In this document: positions 1 to 8,098 of the stretch, piece by piece
Layout: each line of letters begins with the position of its first letter
Numbering within the stretch: position 1 is the first letter of the stretch
Source: a virus
Virus record (IMG/VR): IMGVR_UViG_3300042914_000986
Span: 1 to 29,821 of that record
DNA: 29,821 nt
Strand: one strand, 5' to 3'
Notes under the pieces: generated by a model
Told to the model about the DNA's origin: nothing
The model's input: the letters and a program-made list of their open reading frames with translations, nothing else
Databases searched by the model: none
Translations under genes and position numbers: made by a program

Positions 1-127
1 AAGATTGCAGTGGCCAATGCATACTTCGACAAGGGGCTCACAACGGCACGATCTATGGCGCAATATTTCAAAATCCCAAACACCTCAGCACACTACCTAA
101 TCGCTGACATAAAAAACACGCTTAAAT
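1..127. repeat. Left copy of 127-bp terminal overlap
   Basis: These bases are identical to 29695-29821. The reading frame of the sigma-like gene runs unbroken through the overlap, so this is the same genomic locus seen twice. An overlap of exactly 127 bases equals a commonly used largest assembly k-mer, so it most likely marks a circular (or circularly permuted) molecule and not a biological direct terminal repeat. Confidence 0.95.
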
Positions 128-153
128 CCATACACTATGAAAATAAAAGATGA
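1..153 (+). CDS. Sigma-70/ECF-like factor, 3' part (continues from window end)
   Basis: Base 1 is the first base of codon 128 of the gene starting at 29314 (29695 is in the same phase). This part encodes the region-4-like helix-turn-helix and a short basic tail (IHYENKR), ending at the TGA at 151-153. The last 17 nt overlap the start of the next gene at 137, so translation is probably coupled. It must be read together with 29314-29694. Annotated alone it would look like a truncated gene. Confidence 0.6.
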   Translation, partial: KIAVANAYFDKGLTTARSMAQYFKIPNTSAHYLIADIKNTLKSIHYENKR

Positions 154-394
154 ATACAAGGGCAAGACTATCGTCAAGAATACCACGCTCGGAAACATGA
201 CAGTGGTTGTTGACAATATAGATGTGAACAGATACCGATACTATGTCAGCATCGGATTCGGCTATTTGTTCGAGAAGGAGACCACAACTGCACCAGAGCA
301 GTGCATTCGATACGAGGGCATCGAGGCTGATGAGCAGACGGAAGCTCCGAGAGTAACAAAACCAAAAACAAAACGTAAGAGAGCAAATGGGTAG
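137..394 (+). CDS. Small hypothetical protein before terminase
   Basis: An 85-aa protein with a beta-rich N-terminal part (VVVDNIDVNRYRYYVSIG) and a very basic C-terminal tail (PKTKRKRANG). The first half reads like the short unnamed proteins often found next to the terminase in Bacteroidota phages, but I cannot name a family. The start overlaps the sigma-like gene by 17 nt and the end overlaps the small terminase by 8 nt, so it belongs to the packaging operon. The basic tail could bind nucleic acid, which is inference only. Confidence 0.7.
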   Translation: MKIKDEYKGKTIVKNTTLGNMTVVVDNIDVNRYRYYVSIGFGYLFEKETTTAPEQCIRYEGIEADEQTEAPRVTKPKTKRKRANG

Positions 395-809
395 ACCAAG
401 AAACTTCGAAGAGCCAGAGGACCTATATCAGCTTTTCGTTGAGTACAGAAAGAAAGTGAAAGAGAATCCAAGGTATCAATATTCCCTTTCAAATAAGACT
501 GGGAAGGCTGAACCGATTCCACTGGAGGTACCGCTCACAATGAGTGGCTTCAGAGTATTTGCACACGATCATGGTCTTGTGGTGCACGATTATTTCGCAA
601 ACACTGGAGGGAGATATTCAGCGTTTACGACAATCTGCACGCGCATAAGCGATGAAATTCGAAACGACCAAATTCAGGGCGGCATGGTTGGACAGTTCAA
701 TGCTTCCATCACTCAGCGACTGAATGGTCTGACTGAAAAGACTGACATCACTTCTGGAGGGCAGAGCATCTCCGAGGTGAAGGTGAATATAATTAGACCT
801 ACTGAATAG
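387..809 (+). CDS. Terminase small subunit (gp3-type DNA-packaging protein)
   Basis: A 140-aa protein that should recognise phage DNA and present it to the large terminase. It opens with MGRPRNFEEPEDLYQLFVEY, typical of the gp3/GP3_package small terminases (start MGRP, then a helical segment). It continues with a fingers-like helical segment near LTMSGFRVFAHDHGL and ends with the characteristic NGLTEKTDIT followed by a short beta tail. Its length is usual for the family. It lies immediately upstream of the large subunit with an 8-nt overlap to the small gene before it. The family call is from recognised sequence pattern and position. DNA specificity cannot be read from the sequence. Confidence 0.85.
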   Translation: MGRPRNFEEPEDLYQLFVEYRKKVKENPRYQYSLSNKTGKAEPIPLEVPLTMSGFRVFAHDHGLVVHDYFANTGGRYSAFTTICTRISDEIRNDQIQGGMVGQFNASITQRLNGLTEKTDITSGGQSISEVKVNIIRPTE

Positions 810-823
810 ATATTTTTATATCT
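808..823 (+). other. AT-rich hairpin after small terminase stop
   Basis: AGATAT (808-813) and ATATCT (818-823) form a perfect 6-bp inverted repeat around TTTT, starting within the terminase stop codon. It is followed by TTG, not a U-tract, so it is a weak terminator at best. It may instead be a processing or attenuation site between the two terminase genes. Confidence 0.35.
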
Positions 824-826
824 TTG
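819..826 (+). promoter_or_regulatory. TATCTTTG box (possible host -7 element) before large terminase
   Basis: TATCTTTG matches the Bacteroidota -7 consensus TAnnTTTG and lies 60 nt before the large terminase start, in the 77-nt gap between the terminase genes. No TTG is present 17-23 nt upstream, so the -33 part is missing. It is a possible weak promoter only. Confidence 0.3.
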
Positions 827-886
827 TAGGAAGTGGCTATATGAGAGAAATACTCGTATAGCATCCCTATTGCCTAAACTTGACCT

Positions 887-2047
887 ATGGCTGAAATCTC
901 AATCGACAGCACTGTCATCTTCGAAAAGAACTACACTGCATTGGCAGACCCGAGCATCCGCTTCATCATCAATGAGGGTGGAAGCCGCTCGAGCAAGACC
1001 TACTCGCTGTGCCAAATGATCGTGGTGTACTGCCTACAACATCCTGGCAAGGTGGTCAGCATCGTGCGCAAGACATTCCCAGCTTTGAGGGCAACGGTCA
1101 TGCGTGACTTCTTTGAAATCATGAAGGAGATGGGCATCTATGAGGTGATGAGCCACAACAAGTCAGAGCACATCTACACCTTCGACAATGGCTCCATCGT
1201 GGAGTTCTTTTCAGTCGATAATGAGCAAAAAATCAGGGGTCGCAAGAGGGACCTGGGGTGGTGCAATGAAGCCAATGAGCTATGGTTCGAAGACTTTCAG
1301 CAGCTCAACATGAGGACCGAGCACAAGCTCATCTTCGACTACAACCCGAGTGAGTCATCATCTTGGCTGTACGAGCTGCCGATGGATGAGAGCATCATCA
1401 TCAAGTCAACGTACAAAGACAACCCATTCCTTCCTGACAGCATCAAGCGACAGATTGAGGACCTCAAGCGAACCGATGAAGCCTTGTATCAAATCTATGC
1501 GCTCGGAGAGAAAGCCATCAGCAAGAGCAACATCTACTCCAACTGGACATTCGTCAAGCATCGCCCGGCAAGGTTCGTCAACTTTGTGTATGGGCTCGAC
1601 TTTGGGTACAATCACCCGACAGCCTTGGTGAGGGTCTACTACTGCGACAATGATATTTACATCGAGCCGGTCATATACGAAAGCTACCTGACAACGACCA
1701 ACCTCATCGACAAGATGGGCAACCTCGGCATCGAGAAGCACGTCACCATCGTGGCTGACTACGCTCGCCCTGAAATCATTGCCGAGATGAACAACGCTGG
1801 GTACGATGTGCAGAACGCCAACAAGGTGGTCAAGAAGGGCATCGACAACATCAAGACCTTCGGTGTGGTCTGTGAGGATGAGCCACGCATCAAGAAAGAA
1901 TACGAAAACTACAAGTGGAAAAAGGTCGGTGACATCATCACCGATGAGCCCGTGAAGCTGTTCGATGATGCCATGGATGCCGTCCGCTACGCTGCCACGC
2001 ACATCCGCCAGGAGTACTACACCGATGACTCGTATTTCGCCTTCTAA
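887..2047 (+). CDS. terL: Terminase large subunit
   Basis: A 386-aa packaging motor with ATPase and nuclease domains. Walker A is GGSRSSKT (residues 31-38). The Walker B region is LGWCNEANE (123-131), where E128 would be the catalytic glutamate and the first acidic position is asparagine. A NP-containing coupling motif (FDYNPSES) lies near 150-157. The RNase-H-like nuclease domain follows, with GLDFGY (D238), VADYAR (D291) and FDDAMDAVRYA (D360, D361 and D364). Length and motif order fit the PBSX/Terminase_3 type. It follows the small subunit after a 77-nt gap that holds a hairpin and a host-like -7 box. The antisense frame of 225 codons opposite it is a shadow of its codon bias. Confidence 0.95.
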   Translation: MAEISIDSTVIFEKNYTALADPSIRFIINEGGSRSSKTYSLCQMIVVYCLQHPGKVVSIVRKTFPALRATVMRDFFEIMKEMGIYEVMSHNKSEHIYTFDNGSIVEFFSVDNEQKIRGRKRDLGWCNEANELWFEDFQQLNMRTEHKLIFDYNPSESSSWLYELPMDESIIIKSTYKDNPFLPDSIKRQIEDLKRTDEALYQIYALGEKAISKSNIYSNWTFVKHRPARFVNFVYGLDFGYNHPTALVRVYYCDNDIYIEPVIYESYLTTTNLIDKMGNLGIEKHVTIVADYARPEIIAEMNNAGYDVQNANKVVKKGIDNIKTFGVVCEDEPRIKKEYENYKWKKVGDIITDEPVKLFDDAMDAVRYAATHIRQEYYTDDSYFAF

Positions 2048-2076
2048 ACATTTGGTTGCCTTTCTGCAATATAAGC
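2046..2076 (+). promoter_or_regulatory. Bipartite late motif, copy A (tail fibre)
   Basis: AAACA starts at 2046 and GCAATATAAG at 2066 (start-to-start 20 nt). It is followed by one base and the ATG at 2077. Its 10-base box is identical in the other three copies at 10942, 12648 and 15243. It may be a phage-specific promoter giving a leaderless or nearly leaderless message, or a translation signal. Confidence 0.6.
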
Positions 2077-3537
2077 ATGGCATTTAGAACACAGAAGATA
2101 TCCCAGATGACTCCCAAGGGAGCCGACTTGGAAGCAACCGACCTCATCGAAGTATCCACCATTGAGAGTGGAAGCTACGTCACACGATCTATAACTGGTC
2201 AAGAACTCATTGATGCGATACCGCTACCGCCGTCAGGCTTAACAGTCGGCACTACACCGATATCTTCGGGTACAAACGGAAGAGTATTGTTTCAAGGTAC
2301 GGGGAATGTGTTGCAGCAGTCAATTGATTTCGCTTTTAATACTGCAAATTCCAATTTATTATTAGGTAGAAACGCATCAAATACATCTGCTTTACTTTTT
2401 CAATATCCTAGAATGGCAGGTATTAATGGAGTAATTTGGGCAGAAACATCTGCATCATCTCCTTATGGTTATATTGCATTAGATAGAGGGACGGGCGAAA
2501 TGAGAATGTTTACTAACACTTCATACTTCCCAACATTCTACTCAAGCAATGCTGAACGTATGCGTATTGCCACAACAGGCAACGTCCTAATAAACACAAC
2601 AACCGATGCAGGCTTCCGTTTAGACGTCAATGGTACTGCGAGAATCAACACACTTACGGTTGGTTTAGGTGGTGGGCAACAATCAACAAACACCGCTGTT
2701 GGAGTTACTGCATTAAACGCAAATACAACGGGAGTATCAAACACCGCAATTGGATTTGAAGCATTGCTTTTAAATTCTACGGCGTCGGGAAATACTGCAC
2801 TTGGACGAAGGGCATTAAGAGCAACAACGGGAGCTTCAAACATTGCTATTGGCAATGGCGCAATGGAAAATAATACTTCGGGTGTAGCAAACATAGGAAT
2901 TGGTGAGGGTGCAGGAAACGTAAATACAACGGGTGGCAGCAATATTTTCATTGGCAATTGGAGTTCGGGAGTAGTTAACAACGGCGTGAACAGAACTTGG
3001 ATAGGTAACTCCTCAACAACCTCAACATATTTAGCAGGCAACGTACTCATCAACACCACCACAGACGCTGGCTTTAGACTTGACGTTAACGGGACTGCGA
3101 GGTTTGCAACATCAATGGATTGTCCAGCTTGGAATTGGTCAGGCACTAACATTTCTCAAAGAATAAGAGTTACACAAGTCGGAAGCGTTAATAGAGCGTT
3201 AGTCAATATTGAAAATGGGCAAGGTGGTTTAAATTATTCAACAGATGGGTTTGTTAATTCAATACTTGCTATAAATAATTCATTGGTTCTTCAAAATCAG
3301 GGAATGGCTTCTTGCTTTACAATCAATCCAACATACAACTTTAATGGTAACGTAACAAGTGGAGCAATAATGCGTGGTATTTATTACAACCCTACGTTAA
3401 CAAATATAGGAACTGCTACACACTATGCTTTCCACTCAACAAGCGGAAGAGTTAGATTTGAAAACCTACCAACATCCGCAACGGGACTTTCAGCAGGCGA
3501 CATATGGAATGACGGAGGAACATTAAAAATAGTTTAA
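2077..3537 (+). CDS. Tail fibre / adhesin-like protein
   Basis: A 486-aa protein, probably a receptor-binding fibre. The ATG at 2077 is preferred to a TTG 21 nt earlier because it directly follows the conserved bipartite motif. The N-terminus (RTQKISQMTPKGADL and on to SITGQELIDAI) reads like the tail-attachment segment common in Bacteroidota phage fibres. The middle has about six 16-17-residue repeats of NTAIG/NIAIG type, like YadA/Hep_Hag head repeats (about 2683-2985). They are flanked by two copies of a NVLINTTTDAGFRLDVNG segment. The C-terminus, AGDIWNDGGTLKIV, is also typical of these fibres. The first ~70 codons share the composition of the neighbours. From about 2300 the gene is clearly AT-richer, so it looks chimeric. 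Adsorption as its role is inferred from domain type. Confidence 0.8.
   Translation: MAFRTQKISQMTPKGADLEATDLIEVSTIESGSYVTRSITGQELIDAIPLPPSGLTVGTTPISSGTNGRVLFQGTGNVLQQSIDFAFNTANSNLLLGRNASNTSALLFQYPRMAGINGVIWAETSASSPYGYIALDRGTGEMRMFTNTSYFPTFYSSNAERMRIATTGNVLINTTTDAGFRLDVNGTARINTLTVGLGGGQQSTNTAVGVTALNANTTGVSNTAIGFEALLLNSTASGNTALGRRALRATTGASNIAIGNGAMENNTSGVANIGIGEGAGNVNTTGGSNIFIGNWSSGVVNNGVNRTWIGNSSTTSTYLAGNVLINTTTDAGFRLDVNGTARFATSMDCPAWNWSGTNISQRIRVTQVGSVNRALVNIENGQGGLNYSTDGFVNSILAINNSLVLQNQGMASCFTINPTYNFNGNVTSGAIMRGIYYNPTLTNIGTATHYAFHSTSGRVRFENLPTSATGLSAGDIWNDGGTLKIV
2578..2643 (+). repeat. Fibre 22-codon repeat, copy 1
   Basis: Encodes a 22-residue segment starting GNVLINTTTDAG and ending DVNGTAR, identical in protein to 3037-3102. 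Fifteen of the 22 codons differ, all synonymously. It lies just before the NTAIG-type repeat block. Confidence 0.9.
2683..2985 (+). repeat. YadA-head-like NTAIG repeats in tail fibre
   Basis: About six consecutive units of 16-17 residues, each with a (S/T)N(T/I)A(I/V)G core: NTAVG, NTAIG, NTALG, NIAIG, NIGIG and NIFIG. Such repeats form left-handed beta-roll trimers in bacterial adhesins. The units are diverged at DNA level, so this is not a tandem DNA repeat. Confidence 0.8.
3037..3102 (+). repeat. Fibre 22-codon repeat, copy 2
   Basis: The second copy of the GNVLINTTTDAG...DVNGTAR segment, after the beta-roll repeats. The protein is identical to copy 1 while 15 codons are recoded synonymously. 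The pair brackets the repeat block. Confidence 0.9.
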
Positions 3538-3547
3538 TAATAAAAAT

Positions 3548-3817
3548 ATGAAAACACAACCAACACAAGGAGTAGCAATTGAACCAATTGTATACCCACT
3601 AAACGCAGGAACGGCTACGCAAATGTCCGTTTTAGTTCTTAACTTTACAACCGAGGCAACGACTTGCACAACGTACTGGCAATTGCTAACTGAGGACGGA
3701 CTACAACTTTCGCAAGGTAACTACACTTTGACTGAGGAAGAGTTCGCAGCTTGGGGTACTGACAACAACTACGTTAACCAAGTCGTTGCTGCCGCTATTG
3801 GCGTAACTTTAATTTAA
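3548..3817 (+). CDS. Small hypothetical fibre-associated protein
   Basis: An 89-aa protein, not recognised by family name. It is Thr-rich and predicted mostly beta (MSVLVLNFTTEATTCTTYWQLL), with an acidic TEEEFAAWG stretch and a hydrophobic end. It follows the tail fibre after 10 nt and shares that gene's AT-rich composition and codon choice, unlike the next gene. It was probably exchanged together with the fibre body and may be a fibre chaperone or a fibre-tip partner. That role is inference from position and composition only. Confidence 0.65.
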   Translation: MKTQPTQGVAIEPIVYPLNAGTATQMSVLVLNFTTEATTCTTYWQLLTEDGLQLSQGNYTLTEEEFAAWGTDNNYVNQVVAAAIGVTLI

Positions 3818-3821
3818 GATT

Positions 3822-3968
3822 ATGATTCAGCTCACTGAAGAGAATGTAAAGGCATTGGTAGAATTCGCCAATGAATTGCCAACCAAGTATGGTCTGCCGT
3901 TATTGCAGTTCATAGAGAAACTCAAAGAGAATGGCGCAGACAACCATAGCGAGTCCGCAGACGTTTAG
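3822..3968 (+). CDS. Small hypothetical protein (48 aa)
   Basis: ATG at 3822 to TAG at 3966-3968. The predicted helical protein starts MIQLTEENVKALVEFANELP and ends in a polar tail. It overlaps the next gene (ATG 3931) by 38 nt in another frame. Base composition returns here to that of the main late genes, so the AT-rich fibre cassette ends just before it. The helical sequence with regular hydrophobic spacing and the tight placement support a real gene, but no function can be assigned. Confidence 0.55.
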   Translation: MIQLTEENVKALVEFANELPTKYGLPLLQFIEKLKENGADNHSESADV

Positions 3969-5415
3969 TCCGGCATACAACCCACTGAAGTTCATCATCG
4001 ATTCCACCAATAAATCATTGGCTGGCTTTCGATACATCTTTGATGTCTACGCTGCTGGCACTGCAACCAAGATAGCGGAGTACAAGGTGCTTCCAACCTA
4101 TGGCACTGGATATGGCGAGGAGGACCTATCCAAGTTGCTCCAGAATCAAGTGAGCTGGGATTTGAACACAGAGCTCACATCCAACTATGGCGCACCGAAT
4201 TCATTCTACGCATACGATGTCAAGGTCGGTGAGGAGTATGTCTACGAGGTAGCCTATACGAGTAGCTTAACAAATGCGAGTGGCAGCGTGCAGATAAACG
4301 TCGCCAACTCATTCGCTACTGGAGACCAGGTCATCATCACACAAGCTGATGGTGGAGTGGCAAACCCACAGCTCGAAGGACTGCACACTGTGGTCAGTGC
4401 AACTGGCTCGGCATTCGTGGTCAACGTAAACTGGTCCACGATCACGAGCGCAACAATCGATGGCTCGGTGAGCTATGCTGACAAGCGCAAGACCATCACC
4501 AGGGACATCACTCTCTTCGAAGATTATGGCGTATTCAATGGAGCGTTCAGATGGTTGGACTGGACAACGTATGACAAGCTCGACTACAAACTCAACACAC
4601 CCACTGCATTGTGGCTGACCAACCAACCAACGGCAGACTTCTACTGCACATTGGGTCAAGACTTATATCTCAACCTCCAAAATCCGAAAGGTACTGACCG
4701 CATCTACTTCGAGAACTCGAATGGTGCTGTGTTCTACAAGGCAGTTATCTCGAGTACTGACATCCTTCAGGTGCCAGTGGGTCCGAACAACTATGGAATC
4801 TTGGTGGGCACAGGAGACCTCATCGACAACACTGTTGAGTGGTATGATGTGTGGTTCAACAACGGCACCACATTGCAAATCCAAGACTCTGTGAAGTACC
4901 GCATCTATATCGACCGCCGAGTGCTCATCTCCGAGTATCATGTGTTGTTCCTGGACCGACTCGGCTCATGGTCATCATTCGCCTTTCAGCTCAAATCATA
5001 TGAGCGTGGTGAGGTGAGTCGTGAGATGTACAACCAAGATGTCGCTGGCTACGTCAACGCCTTGGATGAGTGGACCTACAAAACAGAGGAGTTCGGATTC
5101 AGAACATTCAACACCAACGTCACCAAGCGCATCGACCTCAACACGAACTGGATGACGCAGAACATGGCGACCTACTTCGAGGAGCTGGTAACATCACCGC
5201 AGACCTTCCTCAAGATTGTCACATACGTCACCACAGAGGATGGCATCCCACTCATTGATGAGGATGGTTGCCCGATTCACATCCCCGAGTCAACGGCATA
5301 TCAGCCATGCATCGTGGACAACAACGCATACGAGATGCTCAATCAACGCAATAAGAATCTGATGCGCCACTCAATCACCGTGCGCCTCGCAAACCAGGAC
5401 AACGTAAATGGTTAG
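3931..5415 (+). CDS. Tail protein (tail-tip region), hypothetical
   Basis: A 494-aa protein, mainly beta in prediction. The N-terminus (MAQTTIASPQTFSPAYNPLK) and overall character match a large unnamed tail protein usually found beside the hub protein in Bacteroidota siphophages. Residues about 110-185 form a compact beta segment (VQINVANSFATGDQVIIT) that looks like an inserted binding domain. The rest resembles distal-tail proteins in size and position. It overlaps the following 896-aa gene by 8 nt (ATG inside its stop region), so the two are translationally coupled. A distal-tail/baseplate role is inferred from gene order. I recognise no catalytic motif. Confidence 0.65.
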   Translation: MAQTTIASPQTFSPAYNPLKFIIDSTNKSLAGFRYIFDVYAAGTATKIAEYKVLPTYGTGYGEEDLSKLLQNQVSWDLNTELTSNYGAPNSFYAYDVKVGEEYVYEVAYTSSLTNASGSVQINVANSFATGDQVIITQADGGVANPQLEGLHTVVSATGSAFVVNVNWSTITSATIDGSVSYADKRKTITRDITLFEDYGVFNGAFRWLDWTTYDKLDYKLNTPTALWLTNQPTADFYCTLGQDLYLNLQNPKGTDRIYFENSNGAVFYKAVISSTDILQVPVGPNNYGILVGTGDLIDNTVEWYDVWFNNGTTLQIQDSVKYRIYIDRRVLISEYHVLFLDRLGSWSSFAFQLKSYERGEVSREMYNQDVAGYVNALDEWTYKTEEFGFRTFNTNVTKRIDLNTNWMTQNMATYFEELVTSPQTFLKIVTYVTTEDGIPLIDEDGCPIHIPESTAYQPCIVDNNAYEMLNQRNKNLMRHSITVRLANQDNVNG

Positions 5416-8098
5416 AATACAACTTGAGAATGGATATCTCGATGTGAAGGAGGGGACAGTCTTTCCTTTGAACTTTGCTGTCGGAGATATCCGTGACCTC
5501 ACCAAGCGCAGCGGAGCATTCTCCAAGACCATCACCTTGGTGGGTAGCAAGAACAACCACGAGCTGCTCAACCACTACTATGATGTCAACATCTCCGCTG
5601 GAACATTCGATATCAATGCACTCACAAAGTGCAGCGTGATTCAGAACAACGTGCCCATCATGGAGGATGCGCTGCTTCAGTTGCTATCGGTCAACAAGAA
5701 TCAGCAGACAGATGCCTATGAGCAAGCTGTCGAGTATGAGGTCCTCATCAAGGATACGAGAGTCGAATTCTTTACAGCCATCGCCAACAAGGACCTGACT
5801 GACCTGGACTTCACTGACCTCAACCATACATTCTCGGCTGCTGACATCGTGGCAACATTTGACAACACGATCACTGACGGCTTCAAGTATGTGTTGCCAT
5901 ACGACACTGACAACATCTACAACGTGCGCCAGATGAAGCCAGCCATCTATGCCAAGACATACCTTGACCGCATCTTCGCCACTGCTGGCTTCCAATACGA
6001 GTGGAGTGACCTGGCATCTGCTCGCTTCGACAAGCTGCTGATTCCTTACAATGGTGACAGCAACACATTTGATTCAGCTGATTATTTGGTTGAAGAGGAG
6101 AAGAATACTCCATTCACTGCATCAGTTGCTTCGACATCAGCTAACAACTACCGAGAAGATGCAACTGGATGGACTGAAATCACTGACGTGCAAGGCTCAT
6201 TCAACCCAACAACTGGTGAGTTCACCGTTCCATTCTCAACCAACGCAGCGGCTGGTGAGGCATACATCATGGAGTATCAGATTGACTATGAATTCCAAAT
6301 CGACAACACGAATCCATCATCAACTTTAGTATTCAATAACCTATCACCATTCAAGGCGACTCCAGTCATTGGCTTCAGCATTCTTGGATACAATGGTCAG
6401 TACTCTAACCTATCGGCAGAGCAAGTCATCAATCAAATGAGTCTTATTCCAAGCGGAGTCACGCTATTAACTGGAGGGATTGTCACAGGTAGCGTTGCTC
6501 TCATGAGCGATGGAACTGTCCCAGCGACGTTGACCGCTGCTCAAGTAGCAAATGTTGTGGTTGGATGGCAGAACGGATACTGCCAGTTCACTGGTGCGTT
6601 GCCAGTCAACGTGGAGCTGATAGTCAACTCGGTTCGTATCAAGATTACTCCAACTGCCAACATCCAAGTGATTGGTGGCATCCTGGACATCAACCAATAT
6701 GTGCCGCTCAAAATCAAGCAGAGCGACTATGTGAAGTCCATCTTCCAGATGTACAACCTCTATGCTGACACCGATGTGGACCAACCCAACAAGCTCATCC
6801 TTCGCCATCGTGACGAATACTATGATAGCGGAGCAGAGAAGGATTGGTCGCAGAAACTAATGAAGGACAGAGAGCAGAATCTCATCTTCCTCCCTGACCT
6901 CACTGCCAAGAAACTCAAGCTCACATACAAGGCAGACAATGACTCTCCGAATGTGGTCTACACCCAGATGACTGACGAGATTTATGGTCAGCTCGAGTAC
7001 ACCTTTGAGAATGAGTACGTCAGAGACACCGACACCAAGGAACTCATCTTCTCACCGACTCCAGTGGTTGCCACGACATTCGATGCCTATGTGCCAGCCT
7101 TGAATGGTGAAGCACCAAAGACCAACATCCGCATCCTGTATGATGGTGGCGAGCAGACGTGCGGCTCATGGGACCTCATTGAGTACGGCACAACGGGTGA
7201 GCTCGGCATCACTACCTATCCGATGCTCGGTCACTTCGATGATGCGCTCACACCGACATTCGACATCAACTTCGCAACGTGCGACTACTACTACTACTCA
7301 CCGAGCACACTGACTGCGAATAACCTCTACAATCTGTACTGGCGCAGAACAGTCAACCAAATAAATGTCGGGAAGATGTTGGTGGCTTACTTCCATTTGA
7401 CCGAGGCTGACATCCAAACACTCAAGCTCAATGACAAGATTCGCATCGACAACTCATGGTGGAACATCAACAAGGTCATCGACTATGATGCCAATGCAGA
7501 GGTGCCGACAAAGGTGGAACTCATCAGCATCGACACTGAAATTGACCTCGCTCCATTCGTAACGAATCCAGGCACACCCGTCTCACCACCAATCACTGCC
7601 TCATCCCATGACACAAATCTTGCCACACGATCAGTGGAAGCAAATGTCAACCTCTCAGGAATGGATGTCATCGTGCGTGGTGAGGGCAACAACATCGGTG
7701 ATGGTCTGCGTGGCTTGGTCATCGGTGACAATAAGACACTCCAGGAGGATGGCATCATCACACCTCGCATCAACGGAGCAGCTGCTGTGGCGCAGACTTA
7801 TGTGGCGTTACTAACGCAGAGCGGTACTGCTGCACCCACTGCTTCTGTATTGGCTGAGAACATCGGAATAATCACCTGGACTCGCACAGCTGTTGGTCAA
7901 TATCTCGGCACTCCTATCAGCCCATTCGATGCTCTAAACACTTTCGTCATAATCGGCAATGTAGAACATGACTACATTGCTACTGCCTACGTCAACAGCG
8001 ATGGCAACATTGTGGTGCACACAACCAAAACACAGAATCATGCACACACTGATTCAAAATTATTAAACTCACCAATCGAAGTCAGAATATATGGCTAA
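5408..8098 (+). CDS. Large tail-tip / baseplate hub-type protein
   Basis: An 896-aa protein, the largest in the genome. The N-terminal ~200 residues (RIQLENGYLDVKEGTVFPLN) resemble the start of tail-tip proteins in Bacteroidota phages. The central part is beta-rich. Near 740-800 there is a Gly/Asn-rich stretch (VRGEGNNIGDGLRGLVIGDN) of the kind that forms beta-helical fibre shafts. The last ~90 residues form a separate C-terminal domain with a His-rich segment (HTTKTQNHAHTD). The order before the tape measure and 8-nt overlaps on both sides suggest the hub that carries fibres and contacts the cell surface. Hub versus long side fibre cannot be decided from sequence. Confidence 0.65.
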   Translation: MVRIQLENGYLDVKEGTVFPLNFAVGDIRDLTKRSGAFSKTITLVGSKNNHELLNHYYDVNISAGTFDINALTKCSVIQNNVPIMEDALLQLLSVNKNQQTDAYEQAVEYEVLIKDTRVEFFTAIANKDLTDLDFTDLNHTFSAADIVATFDNTITDGFKYVLPYDTDNIYNVRQMKPAIYAKTYLDRIFATAGFQYEWSDLASARFDKLLIPYNGDSNTFDSADYLVEEEKNTPFTASVASTSANNYREDATGWTEITDVQGSFNPTTGEFTVPFSTNAAAGEAYIMEYQIDYEFQIDNTNPSSTLVFNNLSPFKATPVIGFSILGYNGQYSNLSAEQVINQMSLIPSGVTLLTGGIVTGSVALMSDGTVPATLTAAQVANVVVGWQNGYCQFTGALPVNVELIVNSVRIKITPTANIQVIGGILDINQYVPLKIKQSDYVKSIFQMYNLYADTDVDQPNKLILRHRDEYYDSGAEKDWSQKLMKDREQNLIFLPDLTAKKLKLTYKADNDSPNVVYTQMTDEIYGQLEYTFENEYVRDTDTKELIFSPTPVVATTFDAYVPALNGEAPKTNIRILYDGGEQTCGSWDLIEYGTTGELGITTYPMLGHFDDALTPTFDINFATCDYYYYSPSTLTANNLYNLYWRRTVNQINVGKMLVAYFHLTEADIQTLKLNDKIRIDNSWWNINKVIDYDANAEVPTKVELISIDTEIDLAPFVTNPGTPVSPPITASSHDTNLATRSVEANVNLSGMDVIVRGEGNNIGDGLRGLVIGDNKTLQEDGIITPRINGAAAVAQTYVALLTQSGTAAPTASVLAENIGIITWTRTAVGQYLGTPISPFDALNTFVIIGNVEHDYIATAYVNSDGNIVVHTTKTQNHAHTDSKLLNSPIEVRIYG

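Noticed and set aside
1406-2083. Long minus-strand frame (225 codons) opposite the large terminase
   Set aside because: Val/Leu/Asp-rich with no motif. It follows from the codon bias of terL, which has all its motifs on the plus strand.
2683-2985. CRISPR-like or tandem DNA repeats in the fibre
   Set aside because: Units repeat at protein level only and differ in DNA. There are no constant repeat/spacer units and no cas genes.
2538-3152. Long minus-strand frame opposite the fibre repeats
   Set aside because: Pro/Val-rich translation of the antisense of Gly/Asn/Thr repeats, so a shadow.
2077-3968. Diversity-generating retroelement at the fibre
   Set aside because: No reverse transcriptase in the genome and no template/variable repeat pair with adenine-specific changes. 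The repeated segment differs only synonymously.
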